Shown: piece after piece, positions 18,188 through 28,169 of the stretch
Numbering within the stretch: position 1 is the stretch's first letter
How the letters are laid out: every line of letters begins with the position of its first letter
DNA from: Pseudomonadota bacterium
GTDB taxonomy: Bacteria; Pseudomonadota; Alphaproteobacteria; Micropepsales; Micropepsaceae
NCBI GenBank assembly: GCA_016201105.1
Contig: JACQDN010000052.1
Span: forward strand, 1-50,411
DNA length: 50,411 bases
Direction: 5' to 3'
The notes under the pieces: generated by a model
What the model was told of the DNA's origin: nothing
What the model saw: the letters and a program-made list of their open reading frames with translations, nothing else
Database searches by the model: none
Program-made: the position numbers and the translations under genes

Positions 18188-18293
18188 TATGGACCATGAG
18201 GACGCGGGAACGGGGGTTCACGCAAAACGTCCGGCCGGAACGAGGTCCTCCCCTTCCTCTAGTCCGGCCGGACATCGCTTCAGAGGTGGAAGA

Positions 18294-19796
18294 ATGCGTA
18301 GAACAGCAAAGACATTGACGGCGTTCTTGCTCGCCGGTGTGGCCAGTGCGGCTCTTTCAGTGGGCGCGCAAGCCGCCGACAAGAGTACGCAGGACGACCG
18401 CGACGCGAAGATCAAGGCGCTGGAAGAAAAGATCGAGACGCTGGGCGATCAGGTTCAGGACCTCAAACGCAGCACCGCCGATCAGTATGCGGATTCCCAG
18501 CGCCAGCAGAACGAGGCGGTCAAGGTCACGCTCGACAACGGACGGCCCTCGTTCAAATCCGGTGATGGCAATTTCTCGGCATCGCTACGTGCGCTGGTGC
18601 AATACGACACCGCCTTCTATTCGCAGAACAATTCAACCACCGCAAAACTGACGCCCGCGCTCGGCCGCGATCTTTCCGACGGCACGCGTTTTCGCCGCGC
18701 TCAATTCGGCCTGGAAGGCACGTTCTTCAAAACCTGGTCCTACAGCTTTATCTACGACTTCGGCGGCTCCAACGGCACCGAACAGCAAGGCCGCGTATCG
18801 TCGGCCTATGTCCAATATAACGGCCTCGCACCGTTCCAATTCCGCATCGGCGCTTTCGCTCCCTACATCGGTCTGGAAGACAGCACATCCTCGGCCGATC
18901 TTCTATTTCCGGAGCGTCCCACGTCGAGCGAACTGTCCCGTTCGCTGACTGGAGGCGACGGCCGGAAGGGCGCGCAGATCGCGGCGGTCGGCGACGAATA
19001 TCTTTTCTCCGTCAGTTACACCGGCGCAAGCACGACGGCGGCATCGGTATTCGACGACCAACAGTCACTGAATGCACGCGCCGCTTATCTCTTCTACAGC
19101 GACCTCGATACCAAGCTCGTCGGTAGTTTGAGCGGCGTGTATCTCTTCGACACGCCCGACAGCGTCGCCACTGCAATCGGTCCCACCAGCATCACGCTGG
19201 CCGACCGTCCGGAACTGCGGGTCGACGGCACCCAGCTGATCACCGCAGCGATCGATGCCGACAATCTGCTGATCGGCGGCGCTGAGGCGGCGCTGCAGTG
19301 GCACAGCGCTTTCCTGCAGGGCGGTTACTTCGTCTACGACATCCAGCGCCGTGCGTCCGCTTTGCCAGACCCGCGATTCAACGGCTGGTATGTGGAAGGA
19401 AGCTGGATTCTCACCGGCGAAGCCAAGCCCTATGATGCGACCAGGGCCGCATTCCGTTCACCCAAGCCAAGCCAGCCTCTCGATTTCGGCGATACGCCCG
19501 GCATCGGGGCCTGGGAACTTGCGGGCCGCTTCAGCACGGCGGACCTCAACTATCACGCCAATTTTTCGCCGGCCGCGGGCGGCGTTCGCGGCGGGGAACA
19601 AAAAATCTGGTCACTGGCGTTGAACTGGTACCCCAACAACAGCGTTCGCTTGGCGGTGGACTATGAGCATGTCGAGATTGACCGTCGCAATCCCACGGCC
19701 ATCGCCGCATCCGCGCCTTATCCCGCCGTTCCGGCAGGCGCCGATATCGGCCAGACGTTCAGCGCGGTGAACCTGCGCGCCCAGATCGCTCTCTAA
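18294..19796 (+). CDS. Outer-membrane porin, phosphate-selective porin O/P-like
   Basis: 500-residue outer-membrane beta-barrel protein. The ATG at 18294 follows AGAGGTGGAAGA and begins a clear signal peptide (MRRTAKTLTAFLLAGVASAALSVGAQAA style, cleavage after AQA near residue 24-26). Next comes a short coiled coil rich in Asp, Lys and Glu (residues 30-65: IKALEEKIETLGDQVQDLKR) as in OprP-like porins, then alternating strands ending in an aromatic/hydrophobic last strand (NLRAQIAL). As first gene of the sulfate operon it probably forms the outer-membrane channel for sulfate, but anion selectivity cannot be proven from sequence. Confidence 0.87.
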   Translation: MRRTAKTLTAFLLAGVASAALSVGAQAADKSTQDDRDAKIKALEEKIETLGDQVQDLKRSTADQYADSQRQQNEAVKVTLDNGRPSFKSGDGNFSASLRALVQYDTAFYSQNNSTTAKLTPALGRDLSDGTRFRRAQFGLEGTFFKTWSYSFIYDFGGSNGTEQQGRVSSAYVQYNGLAPFQFRIGAFAPYIGLEDSTSSADLLFPERPTSSELSRSLTGGDGRKGAQIAAVGDEYLFSVSYTGASTTAASVFDDQQSLNARAAYLFYSDLDTKLVGSLSGVYLFDTPDSVATAIGPTSITLADRPELRVDGTQLITAAIDADNLLIGGAEAALQWHSAFLQGGYFVYDIQRRASALPDPRFNGWYVEGSWILTGEAKPYDATRAAFRSPKPSQPLDFGDTPGIGAWELAGRFSTADLNYHANFSPAAGGVRGGEQKIWSLALNWYPNNSVRLAVDYEHVEIDRRNPTAIAASAPYPAVPAGADIGQTFSAVNLRAQIAL

Positions 19797-19826
19797 TACA
19801 CACGACAAAATTTGGAGTTTTGAGAC

Positions 19827-20834
19827 ATGCAAAATGCCATCAGAACGTTCCTCGTGTCCGCCTTCGTTCTCATCGCCGGCGTGTCGCAGGCGGCGGATGT
19901 GACTCTGCTCAACGTCAGCTACGACCCCACGCGCGAGATCTACAAGCAAATCAACACGACCTTCGCCGCACAGTGGAAAGCCAAGACCGGCGACAATCTG
20001 ACGATCAACCAGTCGCATGGCGGTTCCGGCAAGCAGGCGCGTGCGGTGATCGACGGCCTCGACGCCGATGTCGTGACGCTCGCTCTTGCTTACGACATCG
20101 ACTCGATTGCGCAGAACGGCAAGCTGTTGCCGGCCAATTGGCAAACGCGTCTGCCGCACAATTCGACGCCTTACACGTCCACCATCGTGTTCCTCGTGCG
20201 CAAGGGAAATCCCTGGAAGATTCACGATTGGAACGACCTGGTGAAGTCGGGGATCTCCGTCGTGGCGCCCAATCCCAAAACCTCGGGCGGCGCCCGCTGG
20301 GCCTATCTCGCCGCGTGGGCTTATGCCGAGACAAAGCCTGGCGGCAATGCAAATGCAGCGAAGGCCTTCGTTACCGAACTCTACAAGCACGTTCCGGTCC
20401 TCGACACCGGTGCGCGCGGCTCGACGGTGACATTCGCACAGCGCGGTATCGGCGATGTTCTGCTCGCCTGGGAGAACGAAGCCTATCTGGCCAAGGATGA
20501 GTTCGGCGCCGACAAGTTCGACATCATCTATCCACCCACCTCGATTCTCGCCGAACCGCCAGTCGCGGTGGTCGACAAGAACGTCGATCGCCACGGCACC
20601 CGCAAAGTCGCTGAGGCCTATCTGAACTTTCTCTACTCCAAGGAGGGGCAGGAGATCGAAGCGAAGAACCACTATCGTCCGCGCGATCCGGCGGTTCTGG
20701 CGGCGCATGCCAAAGATTTCCCAAATCTCAAGCTTTATACGATCGATGAAGCGTTCGGCGGCTGGCAGAAAGCGCAGAAGACGCACTTCGCCGACGGCGG
20801 CGTTTTCGACCAGATCACGAAGCCGGGCAAATGA
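19827..20834 (+). CDS. sbp: Sulfate ABC transporter substrate-binding protein
   Basis: Periplasmic sulfate/thiosulfate-binding protein of 335 residues with a signal peptide ending near AQAAD (residues 1-23). Family motifs: [17 protein letters not shown] near residue 27, [13 protein letters not shown] near 64, which binds the oxyanion, [12 protein letters not shown] near 83 and [25 protein letters not shown] near 195. It delivers sulfate to CysTW. Spacing of 30 bases from the porin gene and a 4-base overlap with cysT place it in the same operon. CysP and Sbp cannot be told apart safely; Sbp fits better. Confidence 0.95.
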   Translation: MQNAIRTFLVSAFVLIAGVSQAADVTLLNVSYDPTREIYKQINTTFAAQWKAKTGDNLTINQSHGGSGKQARAVIDGLDADVVTLALAYDIDSIAQNGKLLPANWQTRLPHNSTPYTSTIVFLVRKGNPWKIHDWNDLVKSGISVVAPNPKTSGGARWAYLAAWAYAETKPGGNANAAKAFVTELYKHVPVLDTGARGSTVTFAQRGIGDVLLAWENEAYLAKDEFGADKFDIIYPPTSILAEPPVAVVDKNVDRHGTRKVAEAYLNFLYSKEGQEIEAKNHYRPRDPAVLAAHAKDFPNLKLYTIDEAFGGWQKAQKTHFADGGVFDQITKPGK

Positions 20835-21679
20835 CGCTCGCGGTTGCCGCTGCACCGATCCGGCGCTGGCGAAGCCCGAGCGCGTTGCCGGGCTTCGGCC
20901 TGTCGCTCGGGTTTGCGGTCTTCTATCTCTCCCTCATCGTTCTCATTCCGCTGGCCGCGCTCATCATCCGGCCATGGTCGCTGGGCTGGAGCGGCTTTTA
21001 CGATGTGATGACGTCGCCACGCGTGGCGGCTGCGCTGCGGCTTTCCTTCGGAGGCGCCGCGATCGGCGCGGGGATCAATACAGTCTTCGGCCTCGCCATC
21101 GCCTGGGTGCTGGTGCGTTACCGTTTTCCCGGCAAGGCGCTTCTCGATGCCTTGGTGGATTTGCCATTTGCCCTGCCTACCGCCGTCGCCGGCATCGCGC
21201 TCTCCGCGCTTTACGCCCAGAACGGCTGGCTTGGCGCGCCGCTCGCGGCACTCGGCCTCAAAGTCGCCTACACGCCGCTCGGCGTTATCGTCGCGCTCAC
21301 TTTTATCGGACTGCCTTTTGTCGTGCGCACCTTGCAGCCGGTGCTCGCCGATCTCGGGCGCGAGCATGAGGAAGCCGCGGCCACACTGGGCGCCACGCGC
21401 CTTCAAGCCTTCCTGCACGTTGTGATGCCGGCGTTGACGCCCGCTTTGGTGACCGGCGCCGCCTTGGCGTTCGCGCGCGCGGTCGGCGAATACGGTTCGG
21501 TCGTCTTCATCGCCGGCAATCTGCCGATGAAGTCGGAGATCGCACCGCTTCTGATCATCATCAAGCTGGAGGAATTCGACTACGCCGGCGCCGCCGCGAT
21601 CGGGGTCATCATGCTGGCGGCATCTTTTGTCATACTTCTGCTGTTGAATCTTCTGCAAAACTGGGCGGCGAAACGATGA
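20831..21679 (+). CDS. cysT: Sulfate ABC transporter permease CysT
   Basis: Inner-membrane permease of the sulfate/thiosulfate importer (also called CysU), 282 residues with about six helices. The cytoplasmic EAA loop, [29 protein letters not shown] near residue 178, contacts CysA. The N-terminal [25 protein letters not shown] helix and the later [15 protein letters not shown] segment are typical. The start overlaps the stop of sbp (ATGA) and its stop overlaps the cysW start, so the order is tightly coupled. Confidence 0.95.
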   Translation: MTLAVAAAPIRRWRSPSALPGFGLSLGFAVFYLSLIVLIPLAALIIRPWSLGWSGFYDVMTSPRVAAALRLSFGGAAIGAGINTVFGLAIAWVLVRYRFPGKALLDALVDLPFALPTAVAGIALSALYAQNGWLGAPLAALGLKVAYTPLGVIVALTFIGLPFVVRTLQPVLADLGREHEEAAATLGATRLQAFLHVVMPALTPALVTGAALAFARAVGEYGSVVFIAGNLPMKSEIAPLLIIIKLEEFDYAGAAAIGVIMLAASFVILLLLNLLQNWAAKR

Positions 21680-22548
21680 AACGCGAAATGAGCGTGTTTC
21701 CTTCTCGCGTTCGCGCGGCCACCGACGATCCGCCGCTGGCTCGCATTGTCCTGACGTTTGTCGCGATCACCTTCATTGCGCTGTTCCTGCTGTTGCCGCT
21801 CTTTACGGTCTTCAGCGAAGCTTTGGCTCAGGGCATTGCTGCCGCGCTTGCCGCGCTCGACGAGACCGACGCAATTGCGGCCATCAAGCTCACGCTTCTG
21901 GTCGCCGCCATCGCCGTGCCGATGAATGTGGTTTTCGGGCTCGCGGCCTCCTGGGCTGTGGCGAAGTTCGACTTCTGCGGCAAGAGTTTTCTCGTCACCC
22001 TGATCGACTTGCCGTTCTCGGTTTCGCCCGTCGTCTCCGGACTTATCTACGTGCTCATCTTCGGTCTGCAGGGATGGTTCGGCGCCACACTGCGCGATTG
22101 GGACTTCAAAGTCATCTTCGCGCTGCCCGGGATCGTGCTCGCCACCATGTTCGTGACGTTCCCGTTCGTGGCGCGCGAACTCGTCCCGTTGATGACCGAT
22201 CAGGGCCGCGACGAGGAGGAGGCCGCCGTCTCGCTCGGCGCCTCGGGTTGGAGCGCCTTCTGGCGCGTGACGCTGCCGAATATCAAATGGGGCCTGCTCT
22301 ACGGCGTGTTGTTGTGCAACGCCCGCGCCATGGGAGAGTTCGGCGCCGTGTCGGTGGTGAGCGGGCACATCCGCGGCCTCACCAACACCATGCCGCTGCA
22401 TGTCGAAGCGCTCTACAACGACTATCAGTTCGTCGGCGCGTTTGCCGTTGCTTCTCTGCTCGCGCTTCTTGCGCTTGTCACACTGACGCTGAAATCCATT
22501 CTCGAATGGCGGTTTGCGGATGAAATCGCAGCCAGCCATCGTCATTAG
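21676..22548 (+). CDS. cysW: Sulfate ABC transporter permease CysW
   Basis: Second permease of the sulfate importer, 290 residues, about six hydrophobic helices. EAA loop: [23 protein letters not shown] near residue 177. [26 protein letters not shown] near residue 218 is a hallmark of CysW. It starts at an ATG that overlaps the cysT stop by 4 bases, and is followed 9 bases later by cysA. The cytoplasmic N-terminus is about 25 residues long (residues 1-24, basic and proline-containing). Confidence 0.95.
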   Translation: MKREMSVFPSRVRAATDDPPLARIVLTFVAITFIALFLLLPLFTVFSEALAQGIAAALAALDETDAIAAIKLTLLVAAIAVPMNVVFGLAASWAVAKFDFCGKSFLVTLIDLPFSVSPVVSGLIYVLIFGLQGWFGATLRDWDFKVIFALPGIVLATMFVTFPFVARELVPLMTDQGRDEEEAAVSLGASGWSAFWRVTLPNIKWGLLYGVLLCNARAMGEFGAVSVVSGHIRGLTNTMPLHVEALYNDYQFVGAFAVASLLALLALVTLTLKSILEWRFADEIAASHRH

Positions 22549-22557
22549 GGGTACGCG

Positions 22558-23316
22558 ATGTCTCTTGTCGTAGAATCCGTCGCCAAGTCCTTCGGTCACT
22601 TTCCGGCGTTGAACGGTGTGGGGTTCAGTGCGCCCAAGGGCGCGTTCGTGGCACTGCTCGGCCCTTCGGGATCGGGCAAGACGACGTTGCTGCGTATCCT
22701 GGGCGGGCTTGAAGTCGCCGATGTCGGCCATGTCGCCTTCGAGGGCGACGACCTTCTGGCGCTGCCGGCGCGCGAACGGCGCGCTGGTTTTGTGTTCCAG
22801 CAATATGCGCTCTTCCGTCATATGACGGTGGCGAAGAACATCGCCTTCGGACTCTCGGTGCGTCCGCGGCGTTTGCGTCCGCCGCGCGCAGAAATCATCC
22901 GCCGCGTGCACGAGCTTCTATCGCTGGTCCAACTTGACGGACTGGAAGAGCGTTATCCGAGTCAGCTCTCCGGCGGTCAGCGCCAGCGCGTGGCGCTTGC
23001 CCGGGCGCTCGCGATCGAACCGCGGCTCCTGCTGCTCGATGAGCCGTTCGGCGCACTGGACGCCAAGGTACGCAAGGACTTGCGTCAGTGGCTGCGCGGC
23101 TTGCATGACCGCATGGGCCTGACCACCATCTTCGTCACCCACGACCAGGAAGAGGCCTTCGCGCTCGCCGATTTCGTTGCCATCATGAACAAGGGCGAGA
23201 TCGAGCAGTTTGGTACGCCCGACGAGATCCGCAGTGCTCCTGCCAGCGCGTTCGTCAAGGACTTTCTCGGCGTACAAGCCTATATGCTGCCGCGGATCGG
23301 CCTGGCGCGCCGCTGA
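22558..23316 (+). CDS. cysA: Sulfate ABC transporter ATP-binding protein CysA, short form
   Basis: ATPase of the sulfate importer, 252 residues. Walker [10 protein letters not shown] is near residue 36, Q-loop VFQQYALF near 80, signature LSGGQRQR near 138, Walker [16 protein letters not shown] near 155, and the switch His in VTHDQEEAF near 192. Typical CysA proteins are about 350 residues with a C-terminal TOBE-like regulatory domain; that domain is absent here, because the protein ends soon after VKDFLGVQ. The coding region is intact to its stop, so this looks like a natural short form. It completes the porin-sbp-cysT-cysW-cysA operon. Confidence 0.94.
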   Translation: MSLVVESVAKSFGHFPALNGVGFSAPKGAFVALLGPSGSGKTTLLRILGGLEVADVGHVAFEGDDLLALPARERRAGFVFQQYALFRHMTVAKNIAFGLSVRPRRLRPPRAEIIRRVHELLSLVQLDGLEERYPSQLSGGQRQRVALARALAIEPRLLLLDEPFGALDAKVRKDLRQWLRGLHDRMGLTTIFVTHDQEEAFALADFVAIMNKGEIEQFGTPDEIRSAPASAFVKDFLGVQAYMLPRIGLARR

Positions 23317-23354
23317 CGGTTGAATCGCGCCGCGTTCCGCGCTTCGCTGTCGTC

Positions 23355-24230
23355 ATGGCGAATTCAGGCGATTCCATCGAACTCATCGTGCTCGGCACCG
23401 CGCAGGACGGCGGCGCTCCGCAAATGGGTCACAATGAAGACCCCGCGTGGCGCAACGCATCGCTGAAGCGGACGGCGACGTGTCTCGGTGTTGTGGATCG
23501 CGCGAGCGGGCGGCGCTGGATGTTCGATGCGACGCCGGATATCCGCGACCAGCTATACCGTTTCGATTCCGTCGCGCCGCCCGCCGGAAGCGTTCTGGAC
23601 GGTATTTTTCTCACTCATGCCCACATGGGGCACTACACCGGATTGATGTTCTTCGGTCGCGAAAGCATGGGCGTGCGCAATCTTCCCGTGCATGCCATGC
23701 CGCGCATGGCCGCCTACCTTTCCAACAACGGGCCTTGGAGTCAGTTGGTGCGGCTCGGCAATATCGCGCTGAAGCCTTTGACCGACGGAAAACCGATTGC
23801 ACTCGGGCGTGTGACCGTCACGCCGTTTCTGGTGCCGCACCGTGAGGAATTCTCAGAGGTCGTCGGCTTCCGCATCGACGGCCCGTCGAGGAAAGTGCTG
23901 TTCATTCCCGATATCGATCATTGGGAAGATTGGGACGTGCGAGGCGTTCGTATCGAAGATGAGATCGCGAAGGTGGACGTCGCCTATCTCGACGGCACCT
24001 TCCATGCCGACGACGAGCTTCCCGGCCGCGATATATCGAAAGTGCCCCATCCCACGATTGTCTCATCGATGAGGAGGTTTGGATCGCTGGCGCAATCGGA
24101 GAAGTCGAAAATCCGCTTCATCCACCTGAACTGGTCCAATCCCGTGCGTTTCGCCGACTCTCCAGCGCGCCGTGAAGTTCTTGCGAACGGCTTTGCCGTC
24201 GCGGAGGAGATGGAGCGGCTGGCACTTTAA
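23355..24230 (+). CDS. MBL-fold metallohydrolase, PqqB-like
   Basis: 291-residue metallo-beta-lactamase-fold protein. LGTAQDGGAPQMGH at residues 13-26 and the metal motif FLTHAHMGHYTGL near residue 89 resemble PqqB-type proteins; HxHxDH is seen as HAHMGH with Gly in the Asp position, and LDGTFHADDE near residue 212 adds an Asp and a His. No other pqq gene (A, C, D or E) is in the window, so a role in PQQ synthesis is unlikely on context alone. It could be a hydrolase of small cyclic or phosphorylated molecules. It is separated from cysA by 38 bases. Confidence 0.85.
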   Translation: MANSGDSIELIVLGTAQDGGAPQMGHNEDPAWRNASLKRTATCLGVVDRASGRRWMFDATPDIRDQLYRFDSVAPPAGSVLDGIFLTHAHMGHYTGLMFFGRESMGVRNLPVHAMPRMAAYLSNNGPWSQLVRLGNIALKPLTDGKPIALGRVTVTPFLVPHREEFSEVVGFRIDGPSRKVLFIPDIDHWEDWDVRGVRIEDEIAKVDVAYLDGTFHADDELPGRDISKVPHPTIVSSMRRFGSLAQSEKSKIRFIHLNWSNPVRFADSPARREVLANGFAVAEEMERLAL

Positions 24231-24255
24231 GAGGCCGCCGGCCTATATTCGATCC

Positions 24256-25716
24256 ATGAAGCTCGAGCGCCTCCCGTCCATCAAGTCCTCGCTGAAACCC
24301 AGCAATCATCCCTATTTGAACGGCGCCTGGACGCCGTTGATGGAAGAGGTGAACGCGAGCGATCTCGATGTGATTGAAGGCACGATCCCGAAAGATCTCG
24401 ACGGCATCTATTTGCGCAATACCGAAAATCAAGTGCATCAACCGCTCGGCCGTTTCCATCCCTTCGATGGCGACGGAATGATCCACCAGATCGATTTTCG
24501 GGGCGGGCACGCCTCCTATCGCAACCGGTTCGTGCGCACGCGTGGCTTCGAAGCCGAACAGGAAGCGGGTGCTTCGCTGTGGGGCGGGCTTGCCGATCCC
24601 GTTCAGCTCGCCAAGCGTCCAGGATGGGGCGCGCATGGCTTTCTGAAGGACAGTTCGAGCACCGATGTGGTGGTGCACGCGGGCAAAGCGCTTTCGACCT
24701 TCTATCAGTGTGGTGAGGGCTATCGCCTCGATCCTCAGACGCTGGAGCAGCTGGGGCTGGAAAGCTGGGTGCCGATCGACGGCATCTCCGCGCATGCGCG
24801 CGTCGATGAGCGAACCGGCGAGCTGATGTTCTTCAACTATTCCAAGCACGCGCCCTATCTGCATTTCGGCGTGGTGGACAGGAACAACAAGCTTGCCACC
24901 TACATTCCCGTGTCCCTGTCCGGTCCGCGCCTGCCGCACGACATGGCTTTCACGGAGAACTACGCGATCCTCAACGACCTGCCGGCGTTCTGGGATGCGG
25001 ATTTGCTGAAGCGCAACATCCACGCGGTGCGCCTGCATGAAGGCTTGCCGTCGCGTTTTGCCCTGGTGCCGCGGCGTGGCGATGGCGAGATACGCTGGTT
25101 CGAGGCGGCGCCCACCTATGTTCTGCATTGGGTCAACGCCTATGAAGACGGCAACGAGGTCGTGCTCGACGGCTACTTCCAGGAAGAGCCGATGCCCAAG
25201 CCGCGCCAGGACGCGCCGCCCGGCTATGAGCACATGATGGCCTATCTCGACGAGTTCAGCTTCAAGTCGAAGCTGCATCGCTGGCGTTTCAATCTGGCGG
25301 ACGGCGCCACGCGCGAAGAGCGGCTGGACGACCGCATCATGGAATTTGGCATGATCAACCGCCGTTATGCGGGCCGCAAATATCGCTACGTCTACAGCAC
25401 CATCGCCGAACCGGGCTGGTTTCTGTTCAAGAGCTTTGTCAAGAAGGATGTGCAGACGGGCGAAAGCTGGAGCTATGAACTGGATAGCGGCCGCTATGCC
25501 AGCGAAGCGCCATTTGCGCCGCGCATGGACAGCCGGAGCGAGGACGACGGCTATCTCGTCAGCTTCGTCACCGACGAAAATTCTCGCACCTCCGAATGCA
25601 TCGTCCTCGACGCGCAACACATTCCGGACGGTCCCATCTGCCGCGTAGCTCTGCCGCACAAGATCTGCAGCGGCACGCATTCTTTCTGGGCAAGCCGCGA
25701 TCAGCTGACGGCGTAG
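24256..25716 (+). CDS. Carotenoid oxygenase family protein
   Basis: 486-residue nonheme-iron dioxygenase of the carotenoid/lignostilbene cleavage family. The ATG at 24256 is preferred to the longer open frame that overlaps the previous gene. Family signatures: LDGIYLRNTENQ near residue 46, HPFDGDGMIHQIDF near 68, SAHARVDERTGELMFFNYS near 178 (iron His), PHDMAFTENYAI near 227 (iron His), YVLHWVNAYEDG near 290 (iron His), and the C-terminal GTHSFWAS (iron His). It would cleave a double bond in an apocarotenoid or stilbene. No carotenoid synthesis genes are nearby. Confidence 0.92.
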   Translation: MKLERLPSIKSSLKPSNHPYLNGAWTPLMEEVNASDLDVIEGTIPKDLDGIYLRNTENQVHQPLGRFHPFDGDGMIHQIDFRGGHASYRNRFVRTRGFEAEQEAGASLWGGLADPVQLAKRPGWGAHGFLKDSSSTDVVVHAGKALSTFYQCGEGYRLDPQTLEQLGLESWVPIDGISAHARVDERTGELMFFNYSKHAPYLHFGVVDRNNKLATYIPVSLSGPRLPHDMAFTENYAILNDLPAFWDADLLKRNIHAVRLHEGLPSRFALVPRRGDGEIRWFEAAPTYVLHWVNAYEDGNEVVLDGYFQEEPMPKPRQDAPPGYEHMMAYLDEFSFKSKLHRWRFNLADGATREERLDDRIMEFGMINRRYAGRKYRYVYSTIAEPGWFLFKSFVKKDVQTGESWSYELDSGRYASEAPFAPRMDSRSEDDGYLVSFVTDENSRTSECIVLDAQHIPDGPICRVALPHKICSGTHSFWASRDQLTA

Positions 25717-26558
25717 TTCTTCGAAGGCTCGCGCATAGCGTCTCGCAAGGCGCGGAAACTGATGAATTTGGCGCCTGCATCCTCGAACATGCGCGAGAGA
25801 TTGTGATCCATCACGCAAGCATAGTCATGTGTGCGGACATGAGCTTGCGTCCTATCGTACCCCTCAAGCTCGGGGCCGTCTTTTACCGGGTGCACGCAAA
25901 TTTCCGTTACGCCCGCGCGCAGTTTCGGAATGACGTCCAACAGAACATTGCGGGTCAGCTGGCTCCATTGCAGTACGAAGTGATCGTTGAACAGCACGCC
26001 CGCGTCGTACGCCATCTGCCGGGCAGGAAAGCCGAGCTGAGTTTCGCTTGAGGCGTTTGCCATGCGCAGGGGCAGGCGGTACTCCGATGCGAGCTTCAAA
26101 TAGATTGCATAGAATTCGGCCCGTATCTGCATCGTGCCCATATGAGAGTCGAGATGGGTTACGTCCACGCGCCAGCTGAGTGCCTGCTCGATCTGGGCAC
26201 GGCATTCCGCTTCCACGTCGCGCAAATCCGCTTTCGCCCAGACCTCGGTGGCCGTCAGCGGCAAAAATCCATCCGCGTCGTGCAGCGAGCGCGCGGCCGT
26301 CAACGCGCGCCAGCGATAACCGGGATATTCGGCCGTCAGGGTCAGATGCGCGCCGATATCGCGTCCGGCGAACATCCGTGCGGCCTCGTGCGCCCAGGGA
26401 CAAGGCACCATCAAGGTGGCGCTGGTGGCGAACCCGCTGCTCATGGCATCGTCAATGGCGAGGTTGGCCGAGTGACTGGAGCCGAGGTCGTCGCAATTGA
26501 CGATGACCAGCTTCTTGTCTTTCTCGTAGTCCAAGCGCTCGGTTAGGCTTTGCGTCAT
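25701..26558 (-). CDS. YdjC/ChbG-type carbohydrate deacetylase family protein
   Basis: 285-residue protein of the ChbG/HpnK group. LVIVNCDDLGSSHSAN near residue 18 holds the catalytic and metal Asp pair, DIGAHLTLTAEYPGYRW near residue 68 a metal His, and VTHLDSHMGT near 133 the second metal His. Members remove acetyl groups from N-acetylated sugars, or act in hopanoid biosynthesis (HpnK). The substrate here is unknown. It overlaps the 3' end of the carotenoid oxygenase gene by 16 bases, convergent, and starts 56 bases from the divergent GNAT gene. Confidence 0.88.
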   Translation of the reverse strand: MTQSLTERLDYEKDKKLVIVNCDDLGSSHSANLAIDDAMSSGFATSATLMVPCPWAHEAARMFAGRDIGAHLTLTAEYPGYRWRALTAARSLHDADGFLPLTATEVWAKADLRDVEAECRAQIEQALSWRVDVTHLDSHMGTMQIRAEFYAIYLKLASEYRLPLRMANASSETQLGFPARQMAYDAGVLFNDHFVLQWSQLTRNVLLDVIPKLRAGVTEICVHPVKDGPELEGYDRTQAHVRTHDYACVMDHNLSRMFEDAGAKFISFRALRDAMREPSKNYAVS

Positions 26559-26614
26559 CTGCGTTGGCCCTTGCCAAGCCTATCTTAGAGTGATTGCAGC
26601 AGGCGGAAGCAAGC

Positions 26615-27250
26615 ATGACGGAAATTCGCCCCTATCGCGCACACGATCTCGAGGCGCTCTACGCGATCTGCCTCAAAACCGGTCTGGCCGGCGCCGATGC
26701 AACCGCGCTCTACCGCGATCCCAAACTCATCGGCCATGTCTATGCCGGCCCCTACATGGCCCTGAGCCCCGATTGCGCCTTCGTGGTGGAGGACGAAAGT
26801 GGCGTCGGCGGCTATATCATCGGTGCGTTGGATACCTATGCCTTTGAAAAGCGGCTCGAAACCGAATGGTGGCCGGCTCTTCGCGTGAAGTGCGCAGATG
26901 CCGCTTTCATCCCGCGCGGCGAGCAGACCTGGGATCAACGCATGAGCACGCTGATCCATCATCCGGTCCGAACGCCGCGGCGTATTTCGGAAAACTATCC
27001 CTCGCATCTTCACATCAATCTCCTGCCGCGCTTGCAGGGGCAGGGTTGGGGCAAGCGCCTGATCGACCGCTGGCTCGAAACGATGAAAAAGAATGGGTCA
27101 CGCGGCGTGCATCTGGGCGTCGGGGCCGTCAACGCGCGCGCCGTCGACTTCTATCGAGCCTATGGTTTTGAAGAGATCGAACGGACCGGTCCGCCCTTCG
27201 ATGTGATCTTCTTCGGGCTCAGGTTGGGCGCCTCGGAAACCACGGGATGA
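26615..27250 (+). CDS. GNAT family N-acetyltransferase
   Basis: 211-residue acetyl-CoA-dependent acyltransferase. The ATG at 26615 has AGGCGGAAGC upstream; a longer TTG-initiated frame at 26594 lacks a ribosome site. IRPYRAHDLEALYAICLKTG opens the fold, and motif A is LLPRLQGQGWGKRLIDRWLE near residue 136, holding the pyrophosphate loop Q-G-Q-G-W-G. The late GVGAVNARAVDFYRAYGFEE strand-helix is typical. The substrate may be an amino group on a sugar or small molecule. The 3' end overlaps the DUF1295 gene by 32 bases, convergent. Confidence 0.9.
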   Translation: MTEIRPYRAHDLEALYAICLKTGLAGADATALYRDPKLIGHVYAGPYMALSPDCAFVVEDESGVGGYIIGALDTYAFEKRLETEWWPALRVKCADAAFIPRGEQTWDQRMSTLIHHPVRTPRRISENYPSHLHINLLPRLQGQGWGKRLIDRWLETMKKNGSRGVHLGVGAVNARAVDFYRAYGFEEIERTGPPFDVIFFGLRLGASETTG

Positions 27251-28022
27251 AACCCGGCGTGCGTTTGATGTAGTCCTCATAGTCGGGGCGCTTCTTGCGC
27301 ATGCTGCCTTCGACGGTCGGCACGCCGCTCCAGCGGGTCAGAAGCGCAGTGATGAGGATGGGGCTGGGCAGCGACCACAGGCCGAACGGCGTTTCCGCAG
27401 CGACCAGAAACAGGCCCAACCACACCAGGGCATCGCCGAAATAGTTGGGATGACGCGTGTAGCGCCACAGTCCGCTGTCCAGAACTTTGCCGCGGTTTTC
27501 GGGATCGCGCTTGAAGCGTACGAGCTGCCAGTCGCCGATGCTTTCAAAGAGAATACCGATGCCAGCAAGGGCGACCCCGAGCCATCCGGCGATTCCAAGA
27601 GGCGTGTGAGCGTCCCCGATTTGTCCCAATTGCACCGGCAGGCTGACGACGAATTGCAGCGGCGCCTGCAGGGCAAACACCATCAGCAACGACGCTTTGG
27701 CGAAGCTCCAGCCGCGCTTGGCCTGCGCACGCCCCAGAATGGTCTGGTAGCGGTGGTCCGGGCCGTTCTTGCGCCAGCGCCACAGCAAATAGACGCCCAG
27801 GCGCAGCCCCCAAAAGCTAGAGAGCGCGAGCAACGCGAGGCTGTGCTGCGAGGCGCCATGCAATTGCAATGCGGTCGATGCGGCAAGGACGACGATTCCA
27901 AGCGCCCACCAGCTGTCGATGAAGCTCACATCCTTGAGCCGCAGCGAAACCAGCCAGAGTGCGATGAAGCACGCGGCGGAAATCGCGGCATTGACCAAAA
28001 GAATCGAGACCAGCGGCATCAT
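27219..28022 (-). CDS. DUF1295 membrane protein, steroid 5-alpha-reductase-like
   Basis: 267-residue membrane protein with six or seven hydrophobic segments. The C-terminal half carries the reductase-type pattern: DSGLWRYTRHPNYFGDALVWLGLFL near residue 185 and a final EDYIKRTPGFIPWFPRRP. Family members are NADPH-dependent reductases of enones in steroid- or lipid-like molecules, or prenyl/isoprenylcysteine-type methyltransferase relatives. A second, more classical member is at 34292. The start is the first ATG of an ATGATG pair at 28017-28022. Confidence 0.9.
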   Translation of the reverse strand: MMPLVSILLVNAAISAACFIALWLVSLRLKDVSFIDSWWALGIVVLAASTALQLHGASQHSLALLALSSFWGLRLGVYLLWRWRKNGPDHRYQTILGRAQAKRGWSFAKASLLMVFALQAPLQFVVSLPVQLGQIGDAHTPLGIAGWLGVALAGIGILFESIGDWQLVRFKRDPENRGKVLDSGLWRYTRHPNYFGDALVWLGLFLVAAETPFGLWSLPSPILITALLTRWSGVPTVEGSMRKKRPDYEDYIKRTPGFIPWFPRRPT

Positions 28023-28169
28023 CCCCTTCTACGCCAATTTGAACGCTTCGGATTGCCGTGCCAAGCTCTGCGGCGGGGCAGGGGGCGCCGTGATGGCCTA
28101 TCGCAAGCGCCGCAATGCGTTCGAGAAAGCGCGCGCAATACGACGCGACACGCCGCCAAAGCCGCGCGG

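Noticed and set aside
24118..25818. 566-codon open frame on the minus strand
   Set aside because: Antisense shadow of the carotenoid oxygenase gene; no family motif is seen.
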